A stretch of 64,000 nucleotides of DNA from Aureococcus anophagefferens (lineage: Eukaryota > Sar > Pelagophyceae > Pelagomonadales > Pelagomonadaceae), in assembly GCF_000186865.1 (NCBI RefSeq), contig NW_008705590.1:162856-226855 (forward strand), in the 5' to 3' direction. Below the pieces are notes generated by a model that searched no databases, was not told the DNA's origin, and worked only from the letters and a program-made list of their open reading frames with translations. The position numbers and the translations under genes were made by a program. The stretch's first letter is position 1. Each line of letters opens with the position of its first letter. This document shows, one piece after another, positions 28,557 through 37,907 of the stretch.

Positions 28557-29490
28557 GGCCCGCGCGCCAGACCGCGTCCCGGTCCTCGGGCCGGCCGCGC
28601 GGCGCGCGCTCCCGGGGCCGGCCGCGCGCCTCGCCCGGCGCCAGGGTGGGAATCGGCGGCGCGCGCGCCTCGCGCGCCTCGACCTCGGCCTTCTTCTCGC
28701 GGATCGCGGCCTGCTTGGCCATGAGCGTCGCGATGCGGAGCTTCGTCTCGCTCTCGCTGAGTCGGAGCGACGCGGGCGACGACGGCGACGACGGCGCGTC
28801 GCCCGACGGCGACGCGGGGGCGTCGAAGGACCGGCGGATCGCCGCCTGCTTCGCCATCAGCTCCTTGATGCGGCGCTTCGTCTCCGTCTCGCTCAGAGCG
28901 AGCGATTTCGGCGACTTCGCGGGCGACGCGGGCGTCCGGTCCGACGACGACCGGCGGTGCGCCCTCGGCGGCGGCGGGGGCGCCTTCGGCGGCGACGACG
29001 TCCACTTGGGCGGCGACGACGGCGCGATTGGCACGCCGCTCTCCGACGAGAAGCTCAGCGACCGCGGCCGCGCCGCGGGCGACGCCGGCGGGGGCGCGTC
29101 GCCGTGGAGCTCGTTGACGAGGAGCGTCGAGATGCGGTGGGCCACGGTCACGGCGACGGACCGCCGCGCGCGCGGCGACGCCTCGTCGCGCGCGGCGGTT
29201 TCGCGCGAGTCGTCGACGGCGAGCCGGCACTTGACCCGCAGGGCCTCGGCCTCCTGGCGGAGCAGCGTCCGCCGCGCGAGCATGAGGGATGCTCTCGTGG
29301 CCAGAAGTTCCTCGATGCGCTTCACGTCCGGCGAGTGCGGGTAGCGCCGAATGCGCCGCAGGAGCGCCGGCTCGGCGTCGGCGTTCTGCTGTTCCTCCCG
29401 CGCGTGGAGCGCCGCGGTCTTTTCCAGTTCGTCGATGGCCTCGAGGAGGGCGTTGTCTTCCCCGGGCAGGGCCTCCCCCGGCGTCTTCAT
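28531..29490 (-). CDS. Hypothetical protein with duplicated helical motif
   Basis: 319 aa. An N-terminal helical, probably coiled-coil region (LLEAIDELEKTAALHAREE, then LLATRASLMLARRTLLRQE) is followed by Pro/Ser-rich linker and two copies of a 21-residue helical motif, LSETETKRRIKELMAKQAAI and LSESETKLRIATLMAKQAAI (about 198-218 and 240-260), separated by SPSS-type linker. The C-terminus is Arg/Pro-rich. Family not recognised; the repeated motif could be a protein-binding helix. Confidence 0.55.
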   Translation of the reverse strand: MKTPGEALPGEDNALLEAIDELEKTAALHAREEQQNADAEPALLRRIRRYPHSPDVKRIEELLATRASLMLARRTLLRQEAEALRVKCRLAVDDSRETAARDEASPRARRSVAVTVAHRISTLLVNELHGDAPPPASPAARPRSLSFSSESGVPIAPSSPPKWTSSPPKAPPPPPRAHRRSSSDRTPASPAKSPKSLALSETETKRRIKELMAKQAAIRRSFDAPASPSGDAPSSPSSPASLRLSESETKLRIATLMAKQAAIREKKAEVEAREARAPPIPTLAPGEARGRPRERAPRGRPEDRDAVWRAGRDSSGDTA

Positions 29491-29629
29491 CCTGCGCTTA
29501 GGGGCGGTTATTCCGCGCCCATCGGGCCGCGAGGCCTTGAACCGCCAGTGGCAATGATTTTGACTTGCGCTCGCCAGGATTGCGCGCCTCGTGACCGGCG
29601 GCGGGTGTTCTCAAGAACTCCGCAACGCG

Positions 29630-31126
29630 ATGGGCAACGCCAAGATAACGCCGACGTCGACGGTCTCCGTTACGCCGACGTCGACGGTCTCCGTGTCGTC
29701 GCAGACGACGACGTCAAAGGCGTCGCCGCCGCAAGCAATGCCTCATCAAACGATGCGAGTCATTCCAAAGCCCGAGGAGCCGGACGAGTTCGGCGGCCCG
29801 GTCGGCGTCGCCGTCATCATATTGCTGTCGCACTGCGTCGTGTACGGCCTCTACCTTTCGATCGAGGCTTCTACATCGCCGTTCAAGAGCTGCGACGAGA
29901 CCTGGCTCTCCTACGCGTCGCGCGCGCGCCGCGGCCTCGCCGGAGCGGCGCCGACGGCGACGGGCTTTTGCCTCTACGCGGGCTTCCTCGCCGCCACGGC
30001 GCTCCTCTCCGCGTTCTGCCCCGGCGCGACCGTCCGCGGCCGGCCCCTGCCCTCGCTCAAGGGCCGCGCGCTGACTTACAACTGCAACGGGCCCGCGGTC
30101 TGGGTCGCGTTCCTTTCCGGACTCGCGGCGCTCCACCTCGCCGGCGTCCTCCGCCTCGCGGTGTGGATGGACCACTTTGGGTCCGTGCTCACCTGGTCCG
30201 TGATCTTCGGCGACGGCGTCGCGGTGCTCACGTACGGCTACTGCCGCTCGCGGAATCTCGCGGAGCGCGACTCGGGCCGGCCGCTGTACGACGGCTTCAT
30301 GGGCGTCACGTTGAATCCCCGGGTCGGGCCGCTCGACCTCAAGATGTGGAGCGAGCTGCGCGTGCCGTGGATCCTCTTGTTCGTGATCACGCTCTCCGCG
30401 GCGTCGAAGCAATACGAAACCGCGGGCCGGTGCTCGCCGCAGCTCGCCTTCATGGTGCTCGCGCACTTCCTCTACGCGAACGCCTGCGCGAAGGGCGACC
30501 ACTGCGTGCCGACGACGTGGGACATCTTCCACGAGCACTGGGGGTGGACGCCCGCGTCCCGAGTTCCGAGCGCGTTCCGACGAAGCGCGCTTCGTAGGTG
30601 GATGCTCATCTTCTGGAACCTCTGCGGCGTGCCCCTGACCTACTGCGCGGCGTCGCGCTGGCTCCTCGCGCACGCCGTCGAAGGCCAGGCGCCCGCGTAC
30701 ACGGCCGCCGTCTACGCCTTGCTCCTCGCGGCGTACTACGTCTTCGACACGGCGAACGCGCAGAAGAACGAGTTCCGGCTGCGGCGCGCGGGCGTCGTCG
30801 TCGACCGGCGGGCCTGGCATCTGCCCTGGGCCGTGCTCGACGACCCGCGATTCCTGAAAACGGCCGGGGGCGGCGAGCTCCTCGTCGACGGCTGGTACGC
30901 GCGCGCGCGGAAGCCCCACTACGCGGCCGACGTCGCCCAGGCGCTGAGCTGGGGGCTCATCTGCGGCTTCTCCGACGTGACGCCCCACTGGTACGCGCTC
31001 TTCTTCGTGCCCATGATCGTCCACCGCGCGTGGCGCGACGACGCGCGCTGCGCGGCCAAGTACGGCGCGGACTGGGACGCGTACAAGGCCCGCGTGCCCT
31101 ACGTCCTCGTCCCCGGCGTCGTCTGA
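29630..31126 (+). CDS. ERG4/ERG24-family sterol reductase (Erg4-like C-24(28))
   Basis: About 480 aa after removing a 54-bp intron (30544-30597), whose excision joins EHWG to WMLIFWN exactly as in the family. At least eight hydrophobic segments. Signatures: WDIFHEHWG, MLIFWNLCGVP, AYYVFDTANAQKNEFR and the C-terminal HYAADVAQALSWGL...HRAWRDDARCAAKYGADW-YK. The DTANAQKN/FR segment binds NADPH. The best likeness is to Erg4, the delta-24(24(1)) sterol reductase acting at the ER in C24-alkyl sterol synthesis. Starts at 29630 or 29738/29753 are possible; the N-terminal PTSTVSVT repeat is a 24-bp tandem duplication. Confidence 0.88.
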   Translation: MGNAKITPTSTVSVTPTSTVSVSSQTTTSKASPPQAMPHQTMRVIPKPEEPDEFGGPVGVAVIILLSHCVVYGLYLSIEASTSPFKSCDETWLSYASRARRGLAGAAPTATGFCLYAGFLAATALLSAFCPGATVRGRPLPSLKGRALTYNCNGPAVWVAFLSGLAALHLAGVLRLAVWMDHFGSVLTWSVIFGDGVAVLTYGYCRSRNLAERDSGRPLYDGFMGVTLNPRVGPLDLKMWSELRVPWILLFVITLSAASKQYETAGRCSPQLAFMVLAHFLYANACAKGDHCVPTTWDIFHEHWGWTPASRVPSAFRRSALRRWMLIFWNLCGVPLTYCAASRWLLAHAVEGQAPAYTAAVYALLLAAYYVFDTANAQKNEFRLRRAGVVVDRRAWHLPWAVLDDPRFLKTAGGGELLVDGWYARARKPHYAADVAQALSWGLICGFSDVTPHWYALFFVPMIVHRAWRDDARCAAKYGADWDAYKARVPYVLVPGVV

Positions 31127-31243
31127 TCGATCGCGAGCGGCCCCGCGCGGCGCGCGGCGCGCCGCGTCCCCGCGATACCCACGCGCCCAGGCACACACCA
31201 CGAACGAACCACGAACAACGTCCACGACGCCGCGAACGCACAG

Positions 31244-32071
31244 CTAATGTTCTATGAGCCCGAATCGCTCCAGGGGCCAGTAGCGGAGGATGACGTGGCC
31301 GACGATGTTGTCCCGGGGCACGAAGCCCCAGACGTGGGAGTCGAAGGACCGGTTCCGGTTGTCGCCGAGCACGAAGAGCTGGCCCGGCGGCACGGCCAGG
31401 GGCCCGAGCTCGTAGGCGGGCCGGTTGCCCCCGACGAAGTTCGAGTCGTCGAGGGGCAGGCCGTTGACGAAGACGGCGCCGTCGCGGACCTCGACGACGT
31501 CGCCGGGCCCCGCGACGACGCGCTTCACGAAGACCTCGGGCTTCCGCGCGGACCGCGGGTCGCGCGGCTGCTGGCCCCGCCGCCGCGCCGCGGTGCGCTC
31601 GTTGCGCTCCATGATCTCGACCGCGGCCTCCGGCGGCCGGAAGAGCACGACCTCGTCCCGCTCCGGCCGCCGGTAGAGCGTCGAGATCTTCTCGATCGCG
31701 ATCTGGTCCCCCGGCGCGAAGGTCGGCGCCATGGACTGGGACGGGATGTAGCGCGGCTCGACGACGAACCAGCGCAGCAGCACGCCGATCGTGATGACCC
31801 GGATGTAGTAGCGCACGGACGCGCCGAACGCTTTGCGCGCGGCCTCGTCGAGGTCCGCGCGGCCGCGGATGGACCAGGCGACGAGCTCGTCGAAGTTGGA
31901 AGTCATCCGTTCCAGCCGCGACCGCATATCCGCCTGGGCCGTCGACACCTTGGCCTGGCGGGGCGCCGGCTTGCCGTACGTCCGCGCGGCGACGCGCTTG
32001 TTGCGCGGCATCTGGACGCCAGAAGCGAGCGAGAAAGCGAGGGCGACGACGAGTCGCCGGAATCGGGCCAT
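31244..32071 (-). CDS. Type I signal peptidase, plastid or mitochondrial type
   Basis: 275 aa from the ATG at 32071. The S26 family motifs are complete: catalytic Ser in IPSQSMAPTF (about 112-121), catalytic Lys in FVKRVVAGPGD, and the GDNRNRSFDSHVWGFVP box near the end. One membrane helix (VRYYIRVITIGVLLRWFVVEP) precedes the catalytic domain. The N-terminal hydrophobic segment (RRLVVALAFSLASG) could be part of a plastid presequence, so it may be the thylakoidal processing peptidase (Plsp1-like). The frame is open upstream to 32332, but that region is Pro-rich and probably leader. Confidence 0.88.
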   Translation of the reverse strand: MARFRRLVVALAFSLASGVQMPRNKRVAARTYGKPAPRQAKVSTAQADMRSRLERMTSNFDELVAWSIRGRADLDEAARKAFGASVRYYIRVITIGVLLRWFVVEPRYIPSQSMAPTFAPGDQIAIEKISTLYRRPERDEVVLFRPPEAAVEIMERNERTAARRRGQQPRDPRSARKPEVFVKRVVAGPGDVVEVRDGAVFVNGLPLDDSNFVGGNRPAYELGPLAVPPGQLFVLGDNRNRSFDSHVWGFVPRDNIVGHVILRYWPLERFGLIEH

Positions 32072-32465
32072 AGCGGGCGTCTCAAACGCCAACTCTGTGG
32101 TGAGCGGCTCGAGCGGGCGGCTGTCGTTCAGCTCCGGGTCGAGCAAGACAGGGAACAGCGGCGGACTGTGCGTTGGCTCGGGAGCTGCGACAGGCGGGCG
32201 GGGCGGCGGTGTCTCGGGGCGGGTGGCGCGGCCCGCGCCGCTCGACTCGCGTTCAGCCGGCTCAGGGAACGACAGACGATGTTGAGAGGAGCAGAGGGCC
32301 AGCTTGAGCACATAGAGCCCGCGGAGCAGCACGATCGCCGCATTTTTACCTCAGCATCACAGCTCTCGCCGCGGGCGCTCTCATCGTGCTCTCCGCGCGC
32401 GCGCCGCCGCCGTCGGCTGCGAGTTCTCAGCGTCCGACCGGCTGGCGAGTCCTCAGCGCGTCGCA

Positions 32466-33020
32466 ATGCGCCATCGCCCGCAGCAGGAGCACGAGCGCGC
32501 GGAGCCGCTCGACGAGGACGAGCAGGCCAAGGTCGTGGAGGACATCGAGCAGGAAGCGCGGCGCTTGGACGCGCGCGCGCGGCTCGTGTTTGCGGCCATC
32601 GAGGCCCTCGGCGCGCTCGTCTTCGTCGGCCTCTTCGTCGCCGCCTTGCTCGCGCCGGCGACGGTCGGCGCGCCCGGCGAGCCGCCGAACCGCTACGGCG
32701 TCGACCACCAGCGCGCGCTCGGCGGCGCCGTGCCGCGGCGCGGCATGCTCGCCGGCTACGCGGCGACGGCGCTCGTCCTGGGCTGCGGCGCGCTCCGCTG
32801 CGCGGGCGCGCGGCGCTGCCGCGGCGCGGCGGCGCTGACCGTCGCGCCCATCTTTTGCTGGCGCGCGGGCTTCGCGGCGCACGCGTTCGCGGCGTGCTGG
32901 CTGTCGGCCGCCGCGCCCGCCGCGTGGGCCCTCGCCGTCTACGTCGACGCGGACCTCGCGGGCCTCGGCGCGGACGTGTCGCGCCTGAGCGACCTCCGGT
33001 ACCGGTATAAGTCCATCTAG
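32466..33020 (+). CDS. Hypothetical four-TM membrane protein
   Basis: 184 aa. A charged, helical N-terminus (EPLDEDEQAKVVEDIEQEAR) leads into four hydrophobic segments (about residues 40-62, 93-110, 122-142 and 143-160). The gene is divergent from signal peptidase I with about 390 bp between ATGs; that interval holds only GC-rich leader sequence. No family is recognised. Confidence 0.6.
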   Translation: MRHRPQQEHERAEPLDEDEQAKVVEDIEQEARRLDARARLVFAAIEALGALVFVGLFVAALLAPATVGAPGEPPNRYGVDHQRALGGAVPRRGMLAGYAATALVLGCGALRCAGARRCRGAAALTVAPIFCWRAGFAAHAFAACWLSAAAPAAWALAVYVDADLAGLGADVSRLSDLRYRYKSI

Positions 33021-33051
33021 TCCTCGCTTGTTTATAATCATCCCCGGGGCG

Positions 33052-34395
33052 TCACTCCCCCTTGGCGGCCATCCACGCGTTGAGCGCGGCCTTCTGCTTC
33101 TCGAGCTCGGGCGTGAGCTCGTCGTAGACGTCGTCGAAGAGCGTGTCGACGTGGGGCTTGTCCTTGGCCTCGGCGGCGTCGAGCGCCGCGCGGACCTCGG
33201 CGCGCGTGTCCGCGCGGGCCGACGCCTCGTCGTCGTCGTCCCAGTGGCCCCGCTCCGCCATGTACGCGCGGAGCCGGTCGACGGGGTGGCGCGCGCGGAC
33301 GCTCAGCGCCTTGAGCTCGTCGGCGCCGCGGTACTTGGACGCGTCGTCGGACGTCGAGTGGTGGCTCAGGCGGTAGGTCATGAGCTCCACGAGCGCGGGC
33401 GCGCCCGTCGCGCGGACGCGCGCGCGCGCGTCGCGGACCGCGGCGACGGTCGCGAGCGCGTCGTTGCCGTCGACGCGGATGGCGTCCATGCCCAGCGCTA
33501 GAGCCCGCGGCGCGATGCCGTCGCCGGCGAACTGCTCGTCGGACGGCGTCGAGATCGCGTAGCCGTTGTTCCGCACGATGAACAGCGCGGGCACGCGCAG
33601 CGTCGCCGCGAAGTTGAGCGCCGGGTGCGCGTCGCCCTCGGACGCCGCGCCCTCGCCGAAGTAGCAGGCGACGACGCGGTCCTCCTTCGCGAGCTTGACG
33701 GCGAGCGCGGCGCCCGTCGCGTGCGGGATCTGCGTCGCGAGCGGGCTCGAGATCGTCTGGAACCGGAGCGCCTTGGACCCGTAGTGGATGGGCATGACGC
33801 GCCCCTTGTCCAACGAGTCGACGTTGCCGATGCACTGGTCCGCCATGGCCTGGAGGCCGAAGCCCCGCCAGAGCAGGCACCCCTGCTCGCGGTACTGGCC
33901 GAAGACCTCGTCGTCGGGCTCCAAGCCCGCGGCGCTGCAGACCGTCGCGGCCTCCTCGCCGGCGGCCTGCATGTAGAAGGACATGCGCCCCTGGCGCTGC
34001 GCGTGGTAGAAGACGTCGTCCAGCGCCTGGAGCGTCACCATGGTCTCGTACATGCGCCGGCAGAGGAACTCGTCCGCGGCCGCGGTCGCCGCGCGCTCCT
34101 CGGCGCCCGCCGCGAGCGCGCCCGGCACCTCCGGGTCCAGGAGCCGGAACATGGGCAGGGGCCGCGGGAACGCCGCGCGGCCGCTGAACCACGCGTCGTC
34201 GAGGTCGCTCACGAAGGGCAGGCCCTTGGCGTAGTCGAAGGCCAGAGCGCTCCGCAGGGCCTCGTCGACGTCCTCGCCGGCCGGCGGCGCCGCGTTGGCG
34301 GCGGCGGCCTGGGACGCCAGGGGTCGCCGTAGGTTGGCGGCGGCAGCGGTGGCGCGGCGCGCGCGGCGCGCTATGGCACCGCCAATCAGCATCAT
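33052..34395 (-). CDS. BCKDHA: Branched-chain 2-oxoacid dehydrogenase E1 alpha, mitochondrial
   Basis: About 447 aa from the ATG at 34395, opening with an Arg/Ala-rich mitochondrial presequence (MMLIGGAIARRARRATAAAA). E1 alpha signatures: MYETMVTLQALDDVFYHAQR, GEGAASEGDAHPALNFAATL (thiamine diphosphate and Mg binding), NNGYAIST and the phosphorylation-loop motif YRLSHHSTSDDASKYR, which distinguishes BCKDHA from pyruvate dehydrogenase. It decarboxylates the 2-oxoacids from Leu, Ile and Val together with E1 beta, E2 and E3, which are not in the window. The conserved Ser residues suggest control by BCKDH kinase. Confidence 0.95.
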   Translation of the reverse strand: MMLIGGAIARRARRATAAAANLRRPLASQAAAANAAPPAGEDVDEALRSALAFDYAKGLPFVSDLDDAWFSGRAAFPRPLPMFRLLDPEVPGALAAGAEERAATAAADEFLCRRMYETMVTLQALDDVFYHAQRQGRMSFYMQAAGEEAATVCSAAGLEPDDEVFGQYREQGCLLWRGFGLQAMADQCIGNVDSLDKGRVMPIHYGSKALRFQTISSPLATQIPHATGAALAVKLAKEDRVVACYFGEGAASEGDAHPALNFAATLRVPALFIVRNNGYAISTPSDEQFAGDGIAPRALALGMDAIRVDGNDALATVAAVRDARARVRATGAPALVELMTYRLSHHSTSDDASKYRGADELKALSVRARHPVDRLRAYMAERGHWDDDDEASARADTRAEVRAALDAAEAKDKPHVDTLFDDVYDELTPELEKQKAALNAWMAAKGE

Positions 34396-34560
34396 CGCAC
34401 GGTGATTCTCACAAAGAAATTCTCGTGTGTCAAAAAGCGAATTTTGAATCGATGTTGCACCAATGTTGCAGCTACTCATTGCACGCGTCGCCGAACTGGA
34501 CGCCGATCCGAATGGGAAGAAGGAGCCCATTACAAGGCTACTCCGCGCCCGAAACGCCGC

Positions 34561-35382
34561 TCAGTGGCCGCCGCCGCGCGCCTCGCCCCAGCCCGCGAGC
34601 ATCTCGCTCTCCGGGTAGCGCGTCGCGTAGAAGGCCGGGTGGGACGACGCGGTCGCGTAGTAGCGCGCGACGTTGGGGTACTTGGCGTCGAGGACGTAGT
34701 TTTTGTAGTGGCCCGCGCCGACGAGCAGCACGTAGAGCTTCGTCGCGACCGAGCAGTCGGCGACGCCCGGCGCCGCGCCCGCGAGGAAGGGGCCGTCCGT
34801 CGCGAACAGGAGCGCCTCGAGCTTGGCGAGCTCCGCGTCGAGGCCCGCCTTGAGCTCTCCGTCCTTGGCGTCGTCGGAGTTCTTCAGGTACTTGGCGATC
34901 CCGAGGAACAAGCCGCCGCACGCGCCCAGCGCCGCGTCGTCCGCGGCCGACGCCGGCAATGCCATCTTCGCGATGGCGCCGCTGTCCGAGATGGCGCCCT
35001 CGCCGTTGTAGAGCCCCCGCGGCGACCAGCAGGGCATGGACCCGCCGTGCTCTTCGAGATGCCACCCGGGCTTGTCGCCCGGCGCGAGCGGCGTCTCGAT
35101 GTACTCCATGCCCGCGATGGCCAGCGCCATGCGCGCGTAGTGCGTGAAGGGGCAATCGCCGACGGACACGCCGTCCGTCGCGGGCTTGCAGAAGAGGTGG
35201 GCCCGGATCGTCTCGTTGGGCCCGTCCTTCGGGCCCGCCTCCTTGGCTTGCTCGACGCGCGTCGCCGGATGCGCGGCGTACCGCGACGCCATCGTAAACG
35301 TGCGCGTCGGCGAGAACGCGTGCGCGACGGCGGCGAACGAGAGGGCGCGCACTGCGACGGACGACGACGACCACCGGCGCAT
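34561..35382 (-). CDS. Plastid dehydroascorbate reductase-like GST
   Basis: 273 aa. The N-terminus (VAVRALSFAAVAHA-FSPTRTF) has a hydrophobic signal followed by Phe at the predicted cleavage site, the heterokont bipartite plastid presequence. The thioredoxin-fold N-domain has GDCPFTHYAR with the catalytic Cys, as in DHAR/CLIC proteins (family GDCPFSQR), then PGDKPGWHLEEHGGSMPCW and DSGAIAKM; the C-domain is all-helical. DHAR uses glutathione to regenerate ascorbate in the antioxidant cycle. The start at 35382 is chosen for the presequence. Convergence with BCKDHA leaves 165 bp. Confidence 0.85.
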   Translation of the reverse strand: MRRWSSSSVAVRALSFAAVAHAFSPTRTFTMASRYAAHPATRVEQAKEAGPKDGPNETIRAHLFCKPATDGVSVGDCPFTHYARMALAIAGMEYIETPLAPGDKPGWHLEEHGGSMPCWSPRGLYNGEGAISDSGAIAKMALPASAADDAALGACGGLFLGIAKYLKNSDDAKDGELKAGLDAELAKLEALLFATDGPFLAGAAPGVADCSVATKLYVLLVGAGHYKNYVLDAKYPNVARYYATASSHPAFYATRYPESEMLAGWGEARGGGH

Positions 35383-35464
35383 GCGGAGAGTGAGTGGCAC
35401 GGCAGCATCAAAGCACCATGCAGTCGACAGGGCAGTTTCACTATGGGCTGCTGCCTTCCGACAG

Positions 35465-35583
35465 ATCGGCTGCGCGTGCAGCCGATGGCGTAGTCGATCG
35501 CCGAGTTGCAGCGCGCACTCAAAGGACCGCAGCAGACGATCGCCGCTCGAGCGGCAGCGTGCACTGAAAGGACCGCAGGAAGC
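35465..35583. repeat. Hairpin and direct repeats in a divergent promoter
   Basis: ATCGGCTGC-GCGT-GCAGCCGAT at 35465-35486 is a perfect 9-bp stem with a 4-nt loop. Downstream, GCAGCGCGCACTCAAAGGA and GCAGCGTGCACTGAAAGGA, both followed by CCGCAG, lie about 48 bp apart (near 35511 and 35559), just ahead of the sideroflexin ATG. They sit in the 205-bp space between two divergent genes and could be regulatory sites; that role is an inference. Confidence 0.55.
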
Positions 35584-35587
35584 GCGC

Positions 35588-36505
35588 ATGAGCCTCCAGG
35601 CCCAGAAGCGGCGGCTCGCCGACGACGCGTCGGCGGGCTTCGTGTCCCGGCTCTGGCACTTCGGCGCCGTGACGAATCCGCTCAACTGCCTGGCGACGGC
35701 CGAAGAGCTCGACGCCGCCGAGGCCGCCTACGTCGACGACGGGAGCGCGACGACGCTCTACGAGTCGGCCTTCCACCCGGACGCGGGCGACCGCATCCCC
35801 CTCGTGGGCCGCATGTGCTTCCAGGCGCCGGGCTGCGCGATCCTCGCCGCGTGCATGCTCGTCTGGCACCGGAGCCTGCCCGGCACGCTGTTCCTCCAGT
35901 GGGCGAACCAGTCGTTCATGGCCGTCTGCAACTACAGCAACCGCGACGCGGCCGACGAGGCGGAGCGCGACGACGTGCTCGCGCCGTACCTCGGCGCGAC
36001 GTTCGGGTCCATGGCCACCGCCGTCGCGCTCAAGCGGTCCCTGCCGGCGCGCTGGTCCGTCCTCGTCCCCGCGGCGTCCATCTCCGTCGCGTCGATCGTC
36101 AACGTGCCGTCGATGCGGTCCGGCGAGCTCCGCCATGGTCTGGTCGTCGAGGACGCGCGCGGCGACGCGCTCGAGGCGAGGAGCCGGGCCGCCGCGGCCT
36201 TCGCCGTCGGCGCCGTGACCGCGAGCCGCATTCTGAACGGCTGCGCGGACCTCGTCGTCGCGCCCGCGCTCGTCGGCGCCGCCAAGGCCCGCGGCTGGCG
36301 CGTCGCCCACTCCACGAACCCCGCCGTCACCGTCCCGCTCTACGCGTCGCTCTGCTTCGCGACGCTCGCGCTGAGCACGCCGCTCGTCTGCTCGCTCGTG
36401 CCCCAGCGGTCCTCGCTCGGGGCGCCCTGGCTCGACGTCGGGGTGGCCGCGGAGCTCCGCGCCCGCGACGCGCCGCCGCGCGTCTTCTTCAACGAGGGCC
36501 TCTAG
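35588..36505 (+). CDS. Sideroflexin, mitochondrial serine transporter family
   Basis: 305 aa. Family signatures in order: FVSRLWHFGAVTNP, YESAFHPDAGDRIPLVGRMCFQAPG, LFLQWANQSFMAVCNYSNRD and the C-terminal FFNEGL. Five hydrophobic segments. Sideroflexins sit in the inner mitochondrial membrane and carry serine for one-carbon metabolism; SFXN1/3 are the known serine transporters. The ATG at 35588 gives the full family length. No targeting peptide is expected because internal signals are used. Confidence 0.92.
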   Translation: MSLQAQKRRLADDASAGFVSRLWHFGAVTNPLNCLATAEELDAAEAAYVDDGSATTLYESAFHPDAGDRIPLVGRMCFQAPGCAILAACMLVWHRSLPGTLFLQWANQSFMAVCNYSNRDAADEAERDDVLAPYLGATFGSMATAVALKRSLPARWSVLVPAASISVASIVNVPSMRSGELRHGLVVEDARGDALEARSRAAAAFAVGAVTASRILNGCADLVVAPALVGAAKARGWRVAHSTNPAVTVPLYASLCFATLALSTPLVCSLVPQRSSLGAPWLDVGVAAELRARDAPPRVFFNEGL

Positions 36506-37907
36506 CGCCGCCGGCCGCGTCGCCGGGGCCCGGGCCGCGGTCGCGCGCGCTCCCGACCCGGAGCGCGCGCGCCCGCGCCCCGGGCCTCGCCGACGGCCGA
36601 AACGCGCGCGCGCTCGAGAGAGCTCGCGCCTTACCATCGCAGCTGCAGGGCCTGGCTGCGAAGCTTGGCGCGGCATAAGTGCCGCGGCGCGGATGCAACT
36701 TGCAGTGCAAGCATTCACTTGCCGGCCGCAACCCCGGCGCACCGCTCTTCAAAAAACCTCGATCCCGGGCTCGGCGCTTCGGCTGGCTCGGCTTTGGGGC
36801 GCGCCGCCGTGCTCCACGCCACCGCCGCGCCCAGGCCTAAGAATTGGCACACACCGGCACCACCTTACCGACTGCGTCCTCGCCAACGGGCGCGGGCCAT
36901 CTCGACGAAGCGACGCCGCACGACGCACATTTGCAGCGGCCGCGACGACGATACGAAATGCCGCGAGGCTATGGAAAAAAAGTCTTCAGAAATGGTGCAG
37001 ACCTCGACGAGGTCCCTCGTCATGCCGGATAGAAACGCGTCGCGCAGCGTTACCTTCGCGGCGCGCGTCGGGTCCTTCTGGAGAACCGCGAACGCCGTAA
37101 CGAGGATCGCGCCGGTCGCCGAGACCGCGGACGCCGAGCCAGTTTCGCTACCAATACTTGGGCACAATGGCTACGAAGTCGTCGAACATGTCCTCGGAGT
37201 CGCCCGCGGCTTCAACGCCGTGCGATGGGGCGCCGACGACGGTCCGGAGATGATTTCAGCCCGCGGATTAGCCCGAAACAGCTTGTTCGGGGACTTTCGG
37301 GCCATTGCGCGTCGACCGATCACTGCCAGTGCGTTTCGTGGGGATTTACGAGGACGAGGAGCACTTGCGCGGCCACTGGTGGCTGCATGGGCGACCGCAA
37401 GGCGCCGAACGGGCCTCGGGCCCAGAAAGGCCGCGAACCACCGCGGGTCCACCGCGGTCCGGTGCGCCGCCCTCCGGGTCTCGCTGGCGGCTCGCGGGCC
37501 CACGGGGCTCACGGGGGAGCCGCANNNNNNNNNNNNNNNNNNNNNNNNNNNNNNNNNNNNNNNNNNNNNNNNNNCTATTTTTTTGGGCGCGGGGGGCGCC
37601 GACTGCCGATCGCGGCGGCGGATCGCGCGGCGACGACGCGTGCAGCGAATTTCGTGAATCGTCGCTCCTCGGCGCGAACGGCGCCGTTTTGCGCGAGCCA
37701 AGGTGCGTCGGGGCCCTCAGACACGGCCTCGACCGAGCTATGGGGCGGGCGCGGCGCGGGGCGGCGCGCGCAAGGCGCTGCCGAGGTTGGCCGAACTCGC
37801 CGGTTTCAGGCAAAAACGAGGTTGTTCAAGAGCCGAGGGCAAGGCTTGCTTGCCGCCGCTATAGCTACTTGTCGCAGCTTCTCGCGCCTCCCGCGTGCTT
37901 GAAGCGC
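36506..37907. other. Gene-poor stretch with assembly gap
   Basis: About 1.4 kb between the sideroflexin and FAM210-like genes with no convincing coding signal. The 50-N gap is at 37525-37574. The interval 36660-37520 has lower GC and mixed codon bias. A short open frame at about 36865-37167 on the reverse strand has no ATG start and no recognisable domain. A missing exon or gene inside the gap cannot be excluded. No RNA gene is visible. Confidence 0.5.

Noticed and set aside
36865..37167. 100-codon reverse-strand frame in the gene-poor stretch
   Set aside because: No ATG start, no domain, and it lies in a low-GC noncoding-looking region beside an assembly gap.
8140..37574. Runs of N as possible unusual sequence
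   Set aside because: Both are exactly 50 bases, so they are assembly placeholders.
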